A program made the position numbers and the translations under genes. 64,000 bases of DNA from Bacteroidota bacterium (lineage in GTDB: Bacteria > Bacteroidota > Bacteroidia > Flavobacteriales > Schleiferiaceae). The notes beneath the pieces are model-generated. The model made no database searches. It worked only from the letters and a program-made list of their open reading frames with translations, and had not been told where the DNA came from. Positions within the stretch are counted from its first letter, which is position 1, and each line of letters starts with the position of its first letter. Location of the stretch: positions 122,019-186,018 of the forward strand of contig QQUU01000136.1 in the NCBI GenBank assembly GCA_003385605.1, read 5' to 3'. Below, piece by piece: positions 63,928 to 64,000 of this stretch.

Positions 63928-63955
63928 AAAAGGCGCCCACAGGGCGCCTTTTTTA
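63928..63955. terminator. bidirectional intrinsic terminator
   Basis: AGGCGCCC (63931-63938) and GGGCGCCT (63942-63949) pair perfectly around ACA, with A-rich and T-rich flanks that give a U tract in both directions. Confidence 0.85.
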
Positions 63956-63958
63956 ATG

Positions 63959-64000
63959 CTATAATTCTCGTTTATCCTTGCGCCTTTGATGTATGTATAC
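63959..64000 (-). CDS. possible C-terminal tail of a convergent gene
   Basis: On the minus strand the frame VYIHQRRKDKREL ends in TAG at 63959, just before the bidirectional terminator. A charged tail ending next to a two-way terminator is what a convergent gene would look like, but 13 codons cannot prove it. Confidence 0.3.
   Translation of the reverse strand, partial: VYIHQRRKDKREL

Overview
The window looks like a chromosomal segment from a Bacteroidota bacterium, most likely a marine member of Flavobacteriales (inference). The evidence is a set of lineage traits: TAnnTTTG -7 promoter boxes, almost no Shine-Dalgarno sequences except a perfect one on rpsU, proteins with type IX secretion (T9SS) C-terminal sorting domains, a T9SS Plug (DUF5103) gene, a type III glutamine synthetase, a fused SecDF, a PorE-like OmpA protein, and a Na+-pumping NADH dehydrogenase. 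The content is mainly core genome: no insertion sequence, prophage, CRISPR array or rRNA gene was seen, and no gene-free stretch exceeds 300 bases.

Layout. 1-9.9 kb: a truncated amidohydrolase lipoprotein, purL, a small outer-membrane-type protein, an HDAC-like deacetylase behind pheT, and recG with a VTT-domain membrane protein. 9.9-14.5 kb: a polyprenyl-phosphate sugar phosphotransferase with pepT, facing an S1/P1 nuclease coupled to the T9SS Plug. 14.6-21.7 kb: nqrABCDEF, apbE (flavinylation of NqrB/NqrC) and a small cysteine-rich membrane protein that may be the iron-delivery factor NqrM. 21.8-30.3 kb: mdh, a DCC-family redox protein coupled to an FG-GAP T9SS cargo protein, secDF, tatA and a cation antiporter. 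30.4-38.4 kb: glnN (GSIII), a PorE-like OmpA/LysM protein and a purM-prfA-pyrF operon.

38.4-43.8 kb is the most distinctive region. It holds a TauE/SafE exporter, a CstB-like persulfide dioxygenase-rhodanese, two YeeE/YedE-type halves, a membrane-anchored TsdA-like dihaem cytochrome and a K+ channel. It resembles the bigR-type sulfide-detoxification operon, but has no adjacent BigR repressor and adds a likely thiosulfate-to-tetrathionate step.

43.8-49.1 kb: a nucleotide-sugar reductase, an NSS Na+ symporter with a tiny partner subunit, a ComEA-like HhH protein, rpsU, a Xer recombinase and the hibernation factor HPF. 49.1-62.4 kb: the conserved block of tRNA Thr-Tyr-Gly-Thr, tuf, tRNA-Trp, secE, nusG, rplKAJL, rpoB and rpoC, with terminator-like hairpins between rplL/rpoB and rpoB/rpoC, followed by a DUF3467 gene. 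The window closes with a DOMON-like T9SS cargo protein and possibly the tail of a convergent gene.

Sodium is a common thread: NQR makes a sodium gradient, and the NSS symporter, possibly the CaCA antiporter and SecDF could use ion gradients. Product names come from motif recognition by eye; no alignment or database search was run.
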